DNA from: Zingiber officinale
Lineage: Eukaryota; Streptophyta; Magnoliopsida; Zingiberales; Zingiberaceae
Assembly (NCBI RefSeq): GCF_018446385.1
Contig: NC_055990.1
Coordinates: forward strand, 23,689,058 to 23,753,057
Direction of reading: 5' to 3'
DNA: 64,000 bases
Positions 45,664-57,275 of the stretch are shown here, piece after piece. Numbering within the stretch: position 1 is the stretch's first letter; the number at the start of each line of letters is the position of its first letter. Under the pieces are notes generated by a model, which worked only from the letters and a program-made list of their open reading frames with translations, made no database searches and was not told the origin of the DNA. Both the position numbers and the translations under genes were made by a program.

Positions 45664-47660
45664 ATGGAGCCCATCGGTGAATGGGGCCTCTCGCCGCTCT
45701 CCGCCGTTGACCCCGAGATCTACGACCTCATCGAGCACGAGAAGCACCGTCAGTCCCATGGCATCGAGCTCATCGCCTCCGAAAACTTCACCTCCTTCGC
45801 CGTCATCGAGGCCCTCGGTAGCGCCCTCACCAATAAGTACTCCGAGGGCATGCCCGGAAATCGCTACTACGGCGGGAACGAGCACATCGACGCCATCGAG
45901 AATCTTTGCCGCTCCCGCGCCCTCGCTGCCTACCGCCTCGATCCCTCCGAGTGGGGCGTCAACGTCCAGCCCTACTCCGGTAGCCCTGCCAATTTCGCCG
46001 CCTACACTGCTCTGCTCAACCCCCACGATCGCATCATGGGCCTCGATCTCCCTTCCGGCGGACACCTCACCCACGGCTACTATACCTCCGGGGGTAAGAA
46101 GATTTCTGCCACCTCCATTTACTTCGAGAGTCTCCCTTACAAGGTCAGCCCCACGACCGGATATATCGACTACGATAAGCTTGAGGAGAAAGCCCTGGAC
46201 TTCCGCCCCAAGCTCATTATCTGCGGTGGAAGTGCCTACCCGAGAGATTGGGACTACGGTAGATTTAGATCCATTGCTGACAAATGCGGGGCTTTGTTGC
46301 TCTGTGATATGGCTCACATCAGTGGCCTTGTAGCTGCTCAGGTAAATGGTTATAGTTTTAATCCTCGAATCTAGTTATTTTAACAACTGCGTTGGCCCAG
46401 AATCAGTATTTTTAAATCAGTATCAAATGTTTGTCTTGATTTGATTTGGTTTGAAAGGTTAGGTTTGATGCATTGCTTGCCCTTGTGATAATAGACCTGC
46501 AAGCTCAATTCCATTCATTCTATTGGATTTATACATATCTAAAGTATCAACTATTAGATCTGGTTCCTGATTTCTGTTTGATAACATACTAAGATCAGTT
46601 TGCCCCATTTCTCAGTTTCTTGATGCCTGCATACACTGACTGATTAGGAATGCTTTGATTTTAGTAGCAAAGCTATCGCTATGGACGTATGACTACTCTC
46701 TAATTAGGATGACTATTCCCTGTGATGTAGGAAGCGGCAAACCCTTTCGACTTCTGTGATGTAGTAACCACCACCACACACAAAAGTCTTAGAGGACCTC
46801 GGTCTGGTATGATCTTCTTCAAGAAAGGCCCAAAGCCTCCAAAGAAGGGACAGCCGGAAGGTGCTGTTTATGATTTTGAAGACAAGATCAACTTTGCAGT
46901 GTTTCCAGCTCTCCAAGGTGGCCCTCACAATCATCAAATTGCTGCTTTGGCTGTAGCCTTGAAGCAAGCAATGACACCTGGTTTCAAGGCCTATGCCAAG
47001 CAGGTTAGGGCCAATGCCGTCGCTCTTGGGAATTATCTGATGAGCAAGGGCTACAAGCTCGTCACTGATGGCACTGAGAATCACCTTGTTCTATGGGATC
47101 TTCGACCTCTTGGTTTGACTGGTACAACCAATTCCATTTTTTCATACAGCCTTCTCTTGCTCATTTGTAGTCAAGTTCACCTTTCCCTTTGAAAATCTCA
47201 GGGAACAAGGTTGAGAAACTTTGTGATCTTTGCAACATTACTGTCAACAAGAATGCGGTTTTTGGTGACAGTAGTGCATTGGCTCCTGGTGGTGTTCGAA
47301 TTGGTAAGCAACATTTTCTCCACAGCATGATTTAATTGCTTCTGGTTTGAATTCATGAGTAGGACGATCATTGATTTCTGAAATATTCAAAATTCCTTGT
47401 GGTTTTCTTTCTCAGGCACTCCGGCGATGACATCTCGAGGCCTGATTGAGAAGGACTTTGAGCAGATTGCAGAGTTCCTTCACCAGGCCGTCGCCCTTTG
47501 CTTGAGCATTCAGAAGGAACGTGGAAAGCTGCTGAAAGATTTCAACAAAGGCCTGGTGAACAACAAAGACATTGAGGAGCTGAAGGCGGCCGTTGAGAAG
47601 TTTGCTGCATCATTCGACATGCCCGGCTTTCAAATGGCCACCATGAAATACAAGAACTAG
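45664..47660 (+). CDS. SHMT: Serine hydroxymethyltransferase (SHM4-like), four exons
   Basis: The enzyme interconverts serine plus tetrahydrofolate with glycine plus 5,10-methylene-tetrahydrofolate, using pyridoxal phosphate. Exons are 45664-46341 (first coding exon), 46731-47121, 47202-47303 and 47416-47660; all introns are GT-AG and the joined frame is open, 471 residues. That is the length I expect for plant cytosolic SHM4-type enzymes. Motifs include [55 protein letters not shown] and the cofactor lysine in [14 protein letters not shown] (about Lys244), and the protein ends ATMKYKN. The ATG at 45664 sits in a strong context (GCGCCATGGAG). Exon 1 is very GC-rich, later exons are not, as in monocot genes. 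No defect is visible. An in-frame ATG at 45490 would add 58 residues. Confidence 0.96.
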
Positions 47661-49838
47661 GACCCCAATTTTCTAAGTGTTTTCCAAATTTCCAGTTATG
47701 TTTTTTTTTTCCTTCTCATGCTACATGCTGTTGGACACTGTTGTTATCCGAGAATTGTCAATCCAAAGAAAAATGGCGATTTGGTATATTTGTGCTATCT
47801 CTGTAAGCAGGGATGTTCTTTGTATTCTAGCGATAAGAAGCCTCAATTTTTCTCCTCGTATCATCTTTCAAAATATGAAAGTTAACCACCTTAATCTAAA
47901 CCCTAAATTTACAACACAACCACCATAGTTTAACCTTTGACACTTTCTTGTATTTTTATTTTTTCTTAAAAATTTAGATTATAAGCCGCTGTGTCATTAT
48001 GATAATTCAAACAAAATTTTGAGATAAACAGTCTATTAAAAAAAATTATCCATTAATTTATCAAAATTAAGACTCTGATCTTTAAATATTTTAAAAATTA
48101 AGAAATTACTTTGCCGTTGTACAATTATTTCGGGAACGAATCTCTCATCATATAAACAGTCGATCTTCATTATAAACAACTATTGATCAGTTCTTAGAAT
48201 GAATTAGTGGTCATGTAACTTGTAATAATCAGAAAAATGAATATCTACTCTATACCACAATATTCTTTCTTTGGAGGATAGCATTCTATCCTCCCCGTCC
48301 ACAATATGTTCATTTATAGAATTATCACAGCACATTATGTATATATGTTCATTAGGTATTATAAATATATTTTGAATTTTGATGCCTATATTTTGATGGA
48401 AGTTGTAATGTTTGATAATTGAAAATGTTATATAATATAGGATTTAATATATGATATATATCATTTGAAAACTATTATTAACACATTTTTTAAGTTCATA
48501 TTAGATATATATTTATATAAGTTTTTTTTTTTTTTTAATTTTTCAATTCTTAGTTGTCTTGACTTGGTCAATGTGCAATTTAACCAATTCACCCACTGAT
48601 TCAACCAACTACTGAACTAGAATCTTTTTAGTTTGATTTCTAATTTAGTTATGGTAACAATGCTTCTATAAGTACATTCATGCGTTTACTGCACCGTTTG
48701 ATAAATTTAAAGCTATGACACCCCTTTGATAAATACCAAATATTAGGTGTGTCTTTTACCTGACTCAATCATTTTCGAGGTGTAAAAAAAATAATTAATT
48801 TTTTAAAAATAGAATTTTATATAAAATTTATTTTTTTAAATTTTTTGTAAATGTAAAATTACTAATTAAATTTTTTATATTTTAAATTTTGATAATAATT
48901 TTTTTGTTTCAATTGATAAAATTATTTAATTTTTCTTGAGATATTGTTGAATTTCATTAACTTTAATTCAAAAAAAAATCTTGTGAAACTATATTGATAA
49001 GTACCGTATACTATTTTATAAGCTAAGGAAGAGTCATTTTAAAATATAAGATATACCATTAAAAATTAATAATAAATAAATAGAATTAAAATAATCTAAA
49101 ATTAAAAATCGATGTTTTCTAATTAATATAAAATTAAAAGTAAATATTTTTAAAAAATAAATATAAATAATATTAAATTTTAAAAAATTGAGGCCTCAAT
49201 GAAATTGAGGTACGAGACTAGCCGGTCTTTTAATAAAATATCAAATCATCTTTCATCTCAAATTTATGTTAAATTTACCAATACATACTTTGGGTATAAT
49301 TTTATTATTTACGTCCATTTGACATAATTTTATATGAAATATTATTTATCAAGTTGTTTGATAAAATAAATTTATGGAGTAAAAAGTTTTCAATTTTTTT
49401 TTCAATTGTTTAACATTTGTATGTACATGTATTTGACAATAACCACTTGAGGGCATGTCAAAATTTTCTTTCTCACATATTATCTTGTTAAATTGTAGTG
49501 AAAGATATTTACGTATATTCTAAATATTTTTATAATTATCTCAAGTTATGTGAAGGAAGGTAAATCATAAAATCAATTTATAACTTACCGTCAAATGACT
49601 AAAGAGTGGAGGAGTTTTTTTCTATAGTACATGTGTCCATTGAAAATCGATTGTTACTTTCATTATAGTAAATATATCATCCTCTAATTAACAGAACATC
49701 CTGTGAGAATTACCTTGTTGAAAAAGAATATATAAATGATTCATCTCACTTGTCTTATTTAATGCCTTTGCAAAGATCTCTACGGCTGGAATAGACTCTC
49801 ATTCTTAGTTCCTAAAATTTGGCACTACTATAGTTCTC
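47661..49838. other. SHMT 3' region and AT-rich intergenic DNA
   Basis: The first few hundred bases probably hold the SHMT 3' untranslated region; no clear AATAAA signal was picked out. The rest is AT-rich with homopolymer T and A runs and no recognisable gene. Confidence 0.4.
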
Positions 49839-49988
49839 ATGCTTTTGATAGCGGCGTTTAGCTCAAAGCAATTTTTGAACAAGATGATAATGCTTAGTTC
49901 CCTATACTTAATCTTCCTCTTCCTTGCAATATTGCTATTGATGAGACATGTCGACCAGCATCATTGTATTCGCCTTTTGCCACAATGA
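49839..49988 (+). CDS. Possible small hydrophobic peptide, hypothetical
   Basis: A 49-codon frame reads MLLIAAFSSKQFLNKM followed by a hydrophobic stretch (LSSLYLIFLFLAILLLM) and a short polar tail RHVDQHHCIRLLPQ. A signal-anchor-like helix followed by a basic/His tail is compatible with a membrane or secreted small peptide. The tail is encoded by the left arm of the inverted repeat at 49937-50012. Nothing else supports it, and I do not recognise a family. Confidence 0.2.
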   Translation: MLLIAAFSSKQFLNKMIMLSSLYLIFLFLAILLLMRHVDQHHCIRLLPQ

Positions 49989-50012
49989 TGCTGGTCGACA
50001 TGTCTCATCAAT
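49937..50012. repeat. Perfect 31-bp inverted repeat, 14-base loop
   Basis: Left arm 49937-49967 (starting ATTGATGAGACATGTCGACC) is exactly complementary to right arm 49982-50012, with a 14-base spacer. RNA from either strand would fold into a perfect 31-bp hairpin, a size suitable for Dicer-like processing. No target duplication typical of a MITE is evident around it. Confidence 0.95.
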
Positions 50013-50335
50013 CATAATCATATATCATTTCACGCCATCTCAAGGCACTCCCACAAAATATTGCCGCACTAGTGCAAAATTTCCATGGACATCATATCAT
50101 AACCCACAACAATTCGATTTGATCTTCTTTCTTTACTCTATAATGTTCTCTAGCCTTATCATCGAATACGTTGTATTACATCTCTACATCCAATTGGTCT
50201 AATAGAAGCAAACGGAGTCTTCCCTGCACTCCCTTTGCCAAGCTCTACTCAATCACTTGTTTTTCTTCTTCCTCCTCTTCTCCGACGACATTGTGATCCA
50301 ATGTTCTTTTCTATAGCTACTTTGATATAACTTCT
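50013..50335. other. Short noncoding stretch between hairpin and CTT microsatellite
   Basis: No gene is recognised here. Confidence 0.3.
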
Positions 50336-50378
50336 TCTTCTTCTTCTTCTTCTTCTTCCTCTTCCTCTTCCTCTTTTC
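50330..50378. repeat. CTT/TCT microsatellite
   Basis: About nine CTT units pass into CTTCCT hexamers. It is a simple-sequence repeat with no other signal. Confidence 0.9.
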
Positions 50379-51083
50379 ATAAAAATTCTTAAAGGGTGTC
50401 TGCATTTTCCCCTAACCAGCAAGTTAAGTTGTGTTTCTCTTCAGCAGAGCTAAATATTCAATCTCATGTTTGGTTACCAAACAGGTAACTAATACATAAG
50501 ACTGAATCTTACGAGATTCTCAAATTGGAATCGGTATCAACTTATTTTTGGCAGCAGACTGACATTAGATATTCTTGTATCTAACAATTACCCATAGCTT
50601 CAGAAGCTAATCTGTTAAAAAATGTCATAATAAAATTTCTACACCTATATCATAAAAGAAAGTGACTGTACACGAGAGACTGCAAACTGGCAAGTGAAAC
50701 TCTGCAAGTTAACATAGGTCGTTATGTCATCTCCATCGCTCAAGTGCCAAGTGCCATGATTACAACAGCAAATTGCTGAACAAAACACAACGAAGCCGCA
50801 ATTTAGAGGGATTAATATTCCAGAATGAAACAAAATGGCATATTGCCGCCTGCTATCTACCTTGTTGAAACCTCTTTTGTCTCTAGATGAAAATGATTGG
50901 TACACAACTGCAAAGATGCTTGAGCAAAAGATTCCAAACTCATTTAAGACTTCTCCTTTCCTACTTCTGTGGTTGAATTCGATAAGTATATTGCATCTCT
51001 ATTCGCAGTTGTGCTTGGCCGCCTCAGACCAGTTCAGAATTTCATCAAAAGTTGGATAAAATGTCCATCCATTAGCCTTTGAC

Positions 51084-52198
51084 TCAGTATTTAATAACAT
51101 GGTGTCTGAGCCAAAGCTCGTACATCACCGTGTGAAATGCATCATAAGGTATTGGAGGTGAATGCCATTCAAAGTGCTTCTGGGCCTGATAAATGTTGTT
51201 AAGTGTCAAGAAGAAAACCAAAAGCAGATATGCTACTGGATAAGTCTACTTTTGACAAAACAATTTATCCCTTATCCATAACCAGTCTTTCTTCTTTTTA
51301 GAGAGGGGCTTTGACATTCAAGTATCATTTAGACAACATAATTGTAAAACAATGTTATTAAGAAGCAATGTTTCAGTAGTATTTTGTCGATCTACATGAT
51401 TGCTGAATTAGTATTAGTACATTTGTTCTATATTCCAAATTTAAAACTACCATGTAATCTGTTAATTTTCCATTAAGATTTATTGGAGGAATCTGACAAC
51501 TGGATATTTGAAACTTAAACAAGGTTCAGAATAAAATGGACAAATCAAAGTGCATGGTCATAATTAATATTCACACTGACTTTATAAGATTATAAGCGTA
51601 ATTAGCATGTCAAAGTGGTTAGGTAGCAAGCAGGTATCTTTTCTACATAAATAAATAATTAGAAAATACCTCAACTAAGTGGTTGTGTAAATCAACAAAC
51701 TTCTCATGCGGCACAGACTTCAAGATAGATTTCAACCGATAGACATCACTCTCCTTGAGCACAATAGAGAACTTTTGCCAGTCAAGGATGTCATTAAATG
51801 GCAGGTCGTAGTAATTGGATAAAATAACTGCAAATTAGAAAAACAAATTCTATTAGCAAACTGACAATTATGAAGATGAAAAAAAACAAAAGTTACAACC
51901 TTGGGATTATTGAAATATGTTAAAATAATAAATGTTGATATATCAGTAATTAAATGGTGACTGACCTGGAACACATCCATAGTGAATTGAGTCGGCTATA
52001 CGAGCACTATTGACTTGGGAACCACCGGGACATATACAGAACTTTGTCCTGTAGAATGTCTTCTGATAGACCAACCTCCCAATAGCCCTGCTTATACGAT
52101 TGTTGCTAATGGCAAGCTCAGTATCATTCTCCCATACACGAGCTAATATAACTCTTATTTTTGAGTTTCTATGACCTGCCCAAAATCCCAGTATCGTC
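51084..52198 (-). CDS. GT47 exostosin-family glycosyltransferase, last three exons
   Basis: Three minus-strand exons join in frame. 52198-51966 reads LGFWAGHRNSKIRVILA, RVWENDTELAISN and GSQVNSARIADSIHYGC. 51827-51670 reads ILSNYYDLPFNDILDWQKFS, LKESDVYRL and VDLHNHLVE. 51185-51084 reads HFEWHSPPIPYDAFHTV and MYELWLRHHVIKY, ending in TGA at 51084-51086. This is the conserved C-terminal half of the exostosin domain of plant GT47 enzymes, Golgi type II membrane proteins that build cell-wall glycans. All acceptors and donors are canonical and there is no stop. The most upstream exon has a proper acceptor, so earlier exons (membrane anchor and first half of the domain) should lie upstream, but none is recognised up to the right edge. 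It is either a 3' gene fragment or a gene with a very long intron. The 3' untranslated region is probably in 50640-51083. Confidence 0.82.
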
Positions 52199-53173
52199 CT
52201 GGTGTTTATTAGGGTTCAAGGAAAGCAAGTTGTTAGAGCATGACCATCATCTTTTGCAGAGCATCTTAGAGTCCTCAAAGAAACAACCCAGGCTAAGTTC
52301 AACAGAGTTTCATTGAAAATTATACAGCAAGTCAAATTTCCAATGTGCACATAACATATTAATCTCAGTTACAAACTTGTGAATTTTGCCAAGTTTCTTT
52401 GGACATCTTTATTCCCAGACCACAAGAACTCATATTTCCCAGCTCTTCGAGTTTGGATTTCCTTATACCATTAGTTCTTAATAGATTGAATTTGGCTAAT
52501 TATACAGTCATGATCATTCTTATCATGCGATTTTTAGTATTGATGTTTGGTACAACATCATCATCAGTCGCTTCTATTTTATGGTCAACTACAGACACTC
52601 AGCTCTCCATTGAATTCTATAAATTCTATTGCTAGTGACACTCAAATCTAGTATACTATTTTTAATTATGTTACCCAGAATTTTATTTGGACTTCATCCC
52701 TTGACCTAGAGTTCATATATTGATAGCAGGATCAGTTGGACAAAAAAAAAAAAAATCTAAATATCAATTCTATGAGATTCATAAAATTGTATGATTGTAC
52801 CTATGAGTGCTACAATCTCAGAGGTAGTCAACATAAAAAGTCATAAATTCACAAAATTCCAAACTTAATGGCGACTTGTGTGGTGAACCATTGAAGACAA
52901 ATCATCTAGCAATGGCAAAGATGAAGCTTGGACCAAGTGATTTAGGATCTTCTAGAGGAAAAGATGTCCATCTAAAAAAAATAATAAAATCAAAGAGCAT
53001 GAGTAAAAAATAGATGATAGATGAAATGAGATAAGTTGTGAATTTGAGCAAGTGACTTCCTTGGAGAAGGAATTGCCATTTTGAGGAAGGAGATGAGGGA
53101 AGTCTAAAGTGCTTTGATACCATGTTAAAGTGAAAAATTATTATGAGAATCTATCTCTAAGGTAAGGTCAATT
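52199..53173. other. Intron-like or intergenic stretch, no gene
   Basis: A branch-point-like CTAAC and pyrimidine tract precede the GT47 acceptor on the minus strand. Otherwise AT-rich sequence without recognisable features. Confidence 0.4.
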
Positions 53174-54290
53174 TGTTAGTGCAATAGTGCCTTAAGTGGT
53201 CGGGTTCGAGCTTACGTATTGATATTTGAGCAAACAGTTTAAATTAGTACAAACCTTTGTGCAGGGACTTGGTTGAAATGCACATTGAGACTTAGCATGG
53301 CCAAATTTAATAATTGACTTGATGGTTCAAGATCTGTTAGAGGATTGGAGGATGGTATGAGACATTAAGGGACCATAGGACAAGAGGAATTAAGGTGCAA
53401 CTCAACTAGAGGAGGGGAACTACATAGGTGAAGAGTGAAGAATGACACTTGAAGCGAGCTGAGGACTCAATGCATTCGAGCGACAAATAACCTAACGAAA
53501 GAAGGCTTTGTGAGCAATGAGGAGCTACAAGATGACTCTTAAATGAGTTGAGAGTTGAAAAACTTGTACTTGGGTGAGGGTAGTCCTCAACTAGGCAAGA
53601 ACTCCATGATTAGGATGGTCATAGCCAATGATCCAATCGACTGAAAGTGATTTCCAGTCAATTGTCAAGTCAATCAAGTACTCGACTTAAGCTATTCAGC
53701 TAGCACAGAATGTTTTCATTCGTGGCTAAGTAGACTGGATAGTCAACTACTCAACTGATCAGAGTCAACTGCTGATGAATTTTAGTCGACTTAGTTGAGT
53801 TGACCAAGTAATCAACTCAAGCTAATCAACCAACAAATAGAATATTTTAGTTCATAGTTAAATCAAGTGGACAATAGACTAATAAGGATTAATCGACTGA
53901 TGCTAAATTCCAATCAACTGATGGCATAACCAAAATGTTAAAGATAGTCGATAGTCGAATGACAATAGTTGGATTCCATAAGGACTACAGAAAAGCAGGG
54001 TAGCCATTGACACACTATGAGCTGTTGTGATCAGGAATGCAGTCAACTGATGGTCCATCCAGTTGATTGATTGCGACAAAATAATAAACAAGTGAAGCTA
54101 AAGATGCTAGAAGACTTATTTGTATTTATATTCTAACTTCTCTCTTGTGCAATCTTAGCCTTGGTCTTCTTAGTTTCATTTGTCCATTTTGTAAAAAACA
54201 TTATTGTAAGAGATTTTTTCACCTTTAGACTCAAGGTTATAACAAATCCTTATAATGGAGGTACTTTCAAACCTTTAACTGTTACGAAAT
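53174..54290 (+). repeat. 5' LTR of old Copia element
   Basis: This piece aligns by eye in patches with 56227-57275, including the start, the GATATTTGAGCAAA block, AGTCAACT-rich stretches and the TTTTTTCACCTTTAGA end region. Boundaries are approximate. Confidence 0.55.
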
Positions 54291-54430
54291 AGTTTTGAAG
54301 TGTCCAGGGATACTGATGAAAATATAAAGTATGAGAATCAATGGACAAAAAAGCAAAAGCATGAGTAGAAGATGAATGGCAAAGTCTAATATCATTTTCT
54401 TAATGTGCTCCCCATACATAAGATAAATCA

Positions 54431-55095
54431 AATTAGAGCTTGCAATTCCACTATGGAGCTTTGGGAGAAGCTAGTGCAATAGCATGAAAAGACAACGAAG
54501 ACAAAGCTGGCCAAACAAGACCTCTTGAGAGCCCAAATAAATAATTTCAAGATGCAAGAAGGGGAGACAACCATGACAAAATTACATGCAAGGTTCAAGG
54601 AGCTCATCAATAGCTTGACCAACATCAAAGAGACAATGTGAAACCAAGACATGCTATGAAGCGCCATGAAAGGCTTCTATAAAACACCTCAACGGGTCCC
54701 CACGATAAACACCTTTTATATGTCAAGTAAAACATTTTCTACTATAGAATTGTATGAATTTAAGATTGCAAGATTAGTTAAAGAAGGGCGTCCTAGAACA
54801 AGAAGATTAGCTATTACGACAAGCGAGGAGGGGAAGGGAAAGAAGAAAAAACATTCTACTCTATTGGACTTATCATTGAAATCCTTATGAAGAAGCCTAC
54901 ATGATAAGACAAGTAGGCATAGTTTTCCATAAATTGAATCTTAGCAGGAGTGATGCGAGGATGATACTAAGAAGAAAGAAGAACAAAAACGAGAGATGCT
55001 TCAATTACCAAGAGGAAGGACACATAAGAGATCAATGCCCTAAATAGAAGAAAGGAAAAGAGCAGAATCCAATGGTTAAGAAGAAGTCAAGGAGA
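54431..55095 (+). pseudogene. Copia gag fragments with decayed zinc knuckle
   Basis: The plus strand reads ACNSTMELWEKLVQ, stop, HEKTTKTKLAKQDLLRAQI, then TTMTKLHARFKELINSL, typical of UBN2-type gag. Further on is a decayed knuckle, ERCFNYQEEGHIRDQCPK, in which the second Cys of CX2CX4HX4C is Tyr. Several stops and frame changes break it. Confidence 0.75.
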
Positions 55096-55211
55096 GATTA
55101 TTTCTAGCCTTCACCATTGCTGATGATGGGGTAATCTCAACATTCAACGAAGAAGAACAAGGGAGCTTAAGAGGAAGCCCAATTATATGACTAAATATGA
55201 TACAGTGAGTT

Positions 55212-55213
<2 letters not shown>

Positions 55214-55252
<39 letters not shown>
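55214..55252. repeat. AT dinucleotide microsatellite
   Basis: About nineteen uninterrupted AT units lie inside the decayed Copia element. Confidence 0.95.
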
Positions 55253-55261
<9 letters not shown>

Positions 55262-56226
55262 GATGTAATTTTTAGCTTACCTAGATCTTTGAGTAAAGCT
55301 AAGAAGAAAATGTGCATCTTAGGAAATTTGAAGGAATTTTAGAAAATAAAATTAGAAGACTCTATTCCTAGTGATCAATTGCATGATTTAGAGGTAGAGA
55401 ACAAGGGGTTAAGGGGACACTTAGATATCTTAAGGATAAATCATTGTCGTTAAATCATTGAGCATGATGATAGGGAGTCAAAAGTTAACTTTAGCAAAAA
55501 TGGGCCAGAAAACAAGGAATTCTAAAATCAAAAGGCATATCATTGTCTAATTACTTGGGGAAATTGGAGACAAAGAAGACATAGGAAATGGATTCCTAAG
55601 GAGCACCCAGTAAATCTGATTAGGGATATATTTTATGTGCCTAAATCATTTATTACTTCTTAGAGTATCTTAGGGTAGTCAACCGTTGAATTTAATTCAA
55701 TATCTACTTAGTATGGTTAACTTGATACTTTGGGTAGATTCACATTGCAAAGTTAGGAATACCTTATTTACATCTAGCACAAAACCTAGGAAGAACTTAA
55801 AATTTCACATTGAGGAAATATAGATATCAAGTGAGATGTATAAGATGTACAAAATGCTTCACAATGTTTATGATACATTTTGTTGGACTATAAATATCTT
55901 GATAATAATGATTGACCAACTATGGGAAAAGCTAAATATTCATAATGTATATTTGGCTCAACGATCATAGTTAAAAAATTTATATTTGAAAATACAATTT
56001 CATATTTTGTAAACCTAGGATTGCTTTTTTTTTTAAAAAAAAAGAATGGATTTTGAAACAAAGGCATGAAACTTCATAAGGGAGTTGAGTGGATGAGGGC
56101 AAAAGGTTTAGAATTGGAACTTGCAGCTTATTTTGATCATAATGACTTGTGTATCCCATTTGGATTCATAATGGGGATTAGGAATACAAGTTGGTGATAT
56201 ATTTCATGAGTTTAGATTGTATTTAG
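55253..56226 (+). other. AT-rich interior of old Copia element
   Basis: Only isolated codon-like stretches remain; no pol motif can be named with confidence. Confidence 0.35.
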
Positions 56227-57275
56227 TGTTGCTGCAATCGTGTCCCATGTAGTCCATGTGTCCATACATTTTGATATTTGAGCAAAGGGTTTAAATTATT
56301 TTTTGTCTTATAATTTGAGTATGAAGCCGACCCCACCTGGTGGGAAAAGGCTTGGTTGTTGTTGTTGTTTATAATTTGAGTGTGCACGGGCTTACAGCTT
56401 AGAGAGCTTGTAACTTAGCATGACCAAGGTGGCACACTCAGTGGCTTGAAGATCCATAGAGATTAGAGAAGATGAAGATACAATTTAACATAAGCAAGCT
56501 CGACCTTAGAATTAGTCTTAGTAGGGTTCCCAGTCAACTAGTAATGCACAACAGTGGATTGGTGGAATAGGGAAATCCAAAACCCCAAAGATTCAAGGTC
56601 TAGAGATTGACTAGTCAACTAGTGTGGAATCTAGTTAACTATGAAATAGTTGATTGTTCAATCGACTGAGGCCAAAGAGGAACAAACAAATAGTTTTATT
56701 CGGATGACTAATCAAGTGAGCAGTCAACTAGTGACACTTCAATCAATTGATGGTAAGGATGAAAAGCAAAAAAGAGTAGTTAAAGCTCAATTTAACGATA
56801 AAATAGTTGACTGATGGTATAGTCAATTGGTTGATTGACGACAAATCAAATTATAATAAGAGGTTTCAAAGGCTATAAAAGGAGGGATTGGGGAAGGCTT
56901 CAAGGCCGGTAAAATAGAGTTTGAAAAACCATATTCAAAGCCTTTACTTTTACTTGTAATCAATTCCTATAATCCTTGTGTTGTAAAAAAATTTTCCACC
57001 TTTGATAGTTGGGCCAAGAAGGAAAAATATAGTGGTATTTCAGAATTAAGCCATCGATGAATCATAGGAAGTAGAGTAGGAATCCAAGGGTCTGTTGAAC
57101 CATGTAAAAATCACGTGTTGAGTTGAATGGTATGTGCTTGTTTTTATTCCATTATATTAACTTGTGTAACCTTGCTAAAGATTAGCAAGAGTAGATAGAA
57201 ATTTGTGTTTGCAGGTACATATGCTATTCATCCTCCTCTAGTGTATCCATCATCTACTCAATCTTGTCCTAACAT
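56227..57275 (+). repeat. 3' LTR of old Copia element
   Basis: This is the diverged partner of 53174-54290. It is interrupted by the 49-bp LINE-tail insertion at 56320-56368. Confidence 0.55.
56320..56368 (+). mobile_element. 49-bp RTE/SINE 3'-tail insertion with 12-bp TSD
   Basis: The insert reads GAAGCCGACCCCACC, TGGTGGGAAAAGGCTTGG and then TTG repeats. This resembles the 3' end shared by plant RTE LINEs and the SINEs they mobilise. It is flanked by a perfect 12-bp duplication TTATAATTTGAG (56308-56319 and 56369-56380), the signature of target-primed reverse transcription. Only the extreme 3' end was copied. Confidence 0.8.

Larger units (their letters stand above)
53174..57275 (+). mobile_element. 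Decayed Copia retrotransposon
   Basis: Two diverged LTR copies (about 53174-54290 and 56227-57275) share the start TGTT-CTGCAAT-like sequence, TTGATATTTGAGCAAA, and later TCAACTGATGG-rich stretches. Between them are gag fragments and AT-rich DNA with an AT microsatellite. LTR divergence is much higher than in the 297-7014 element, so this is an old insertion. No enzyme domain is readable and end points are approximate. Confidence 0.65.

Noticed and set aside
45613-46333. Long minus-strand (234 codons) and alternative plus-strand (218 codons) frames
   Set aside because: Both overlap SHMT exon 1, whose GC-rich codons leave other frames open; their sequences are low-complexity.
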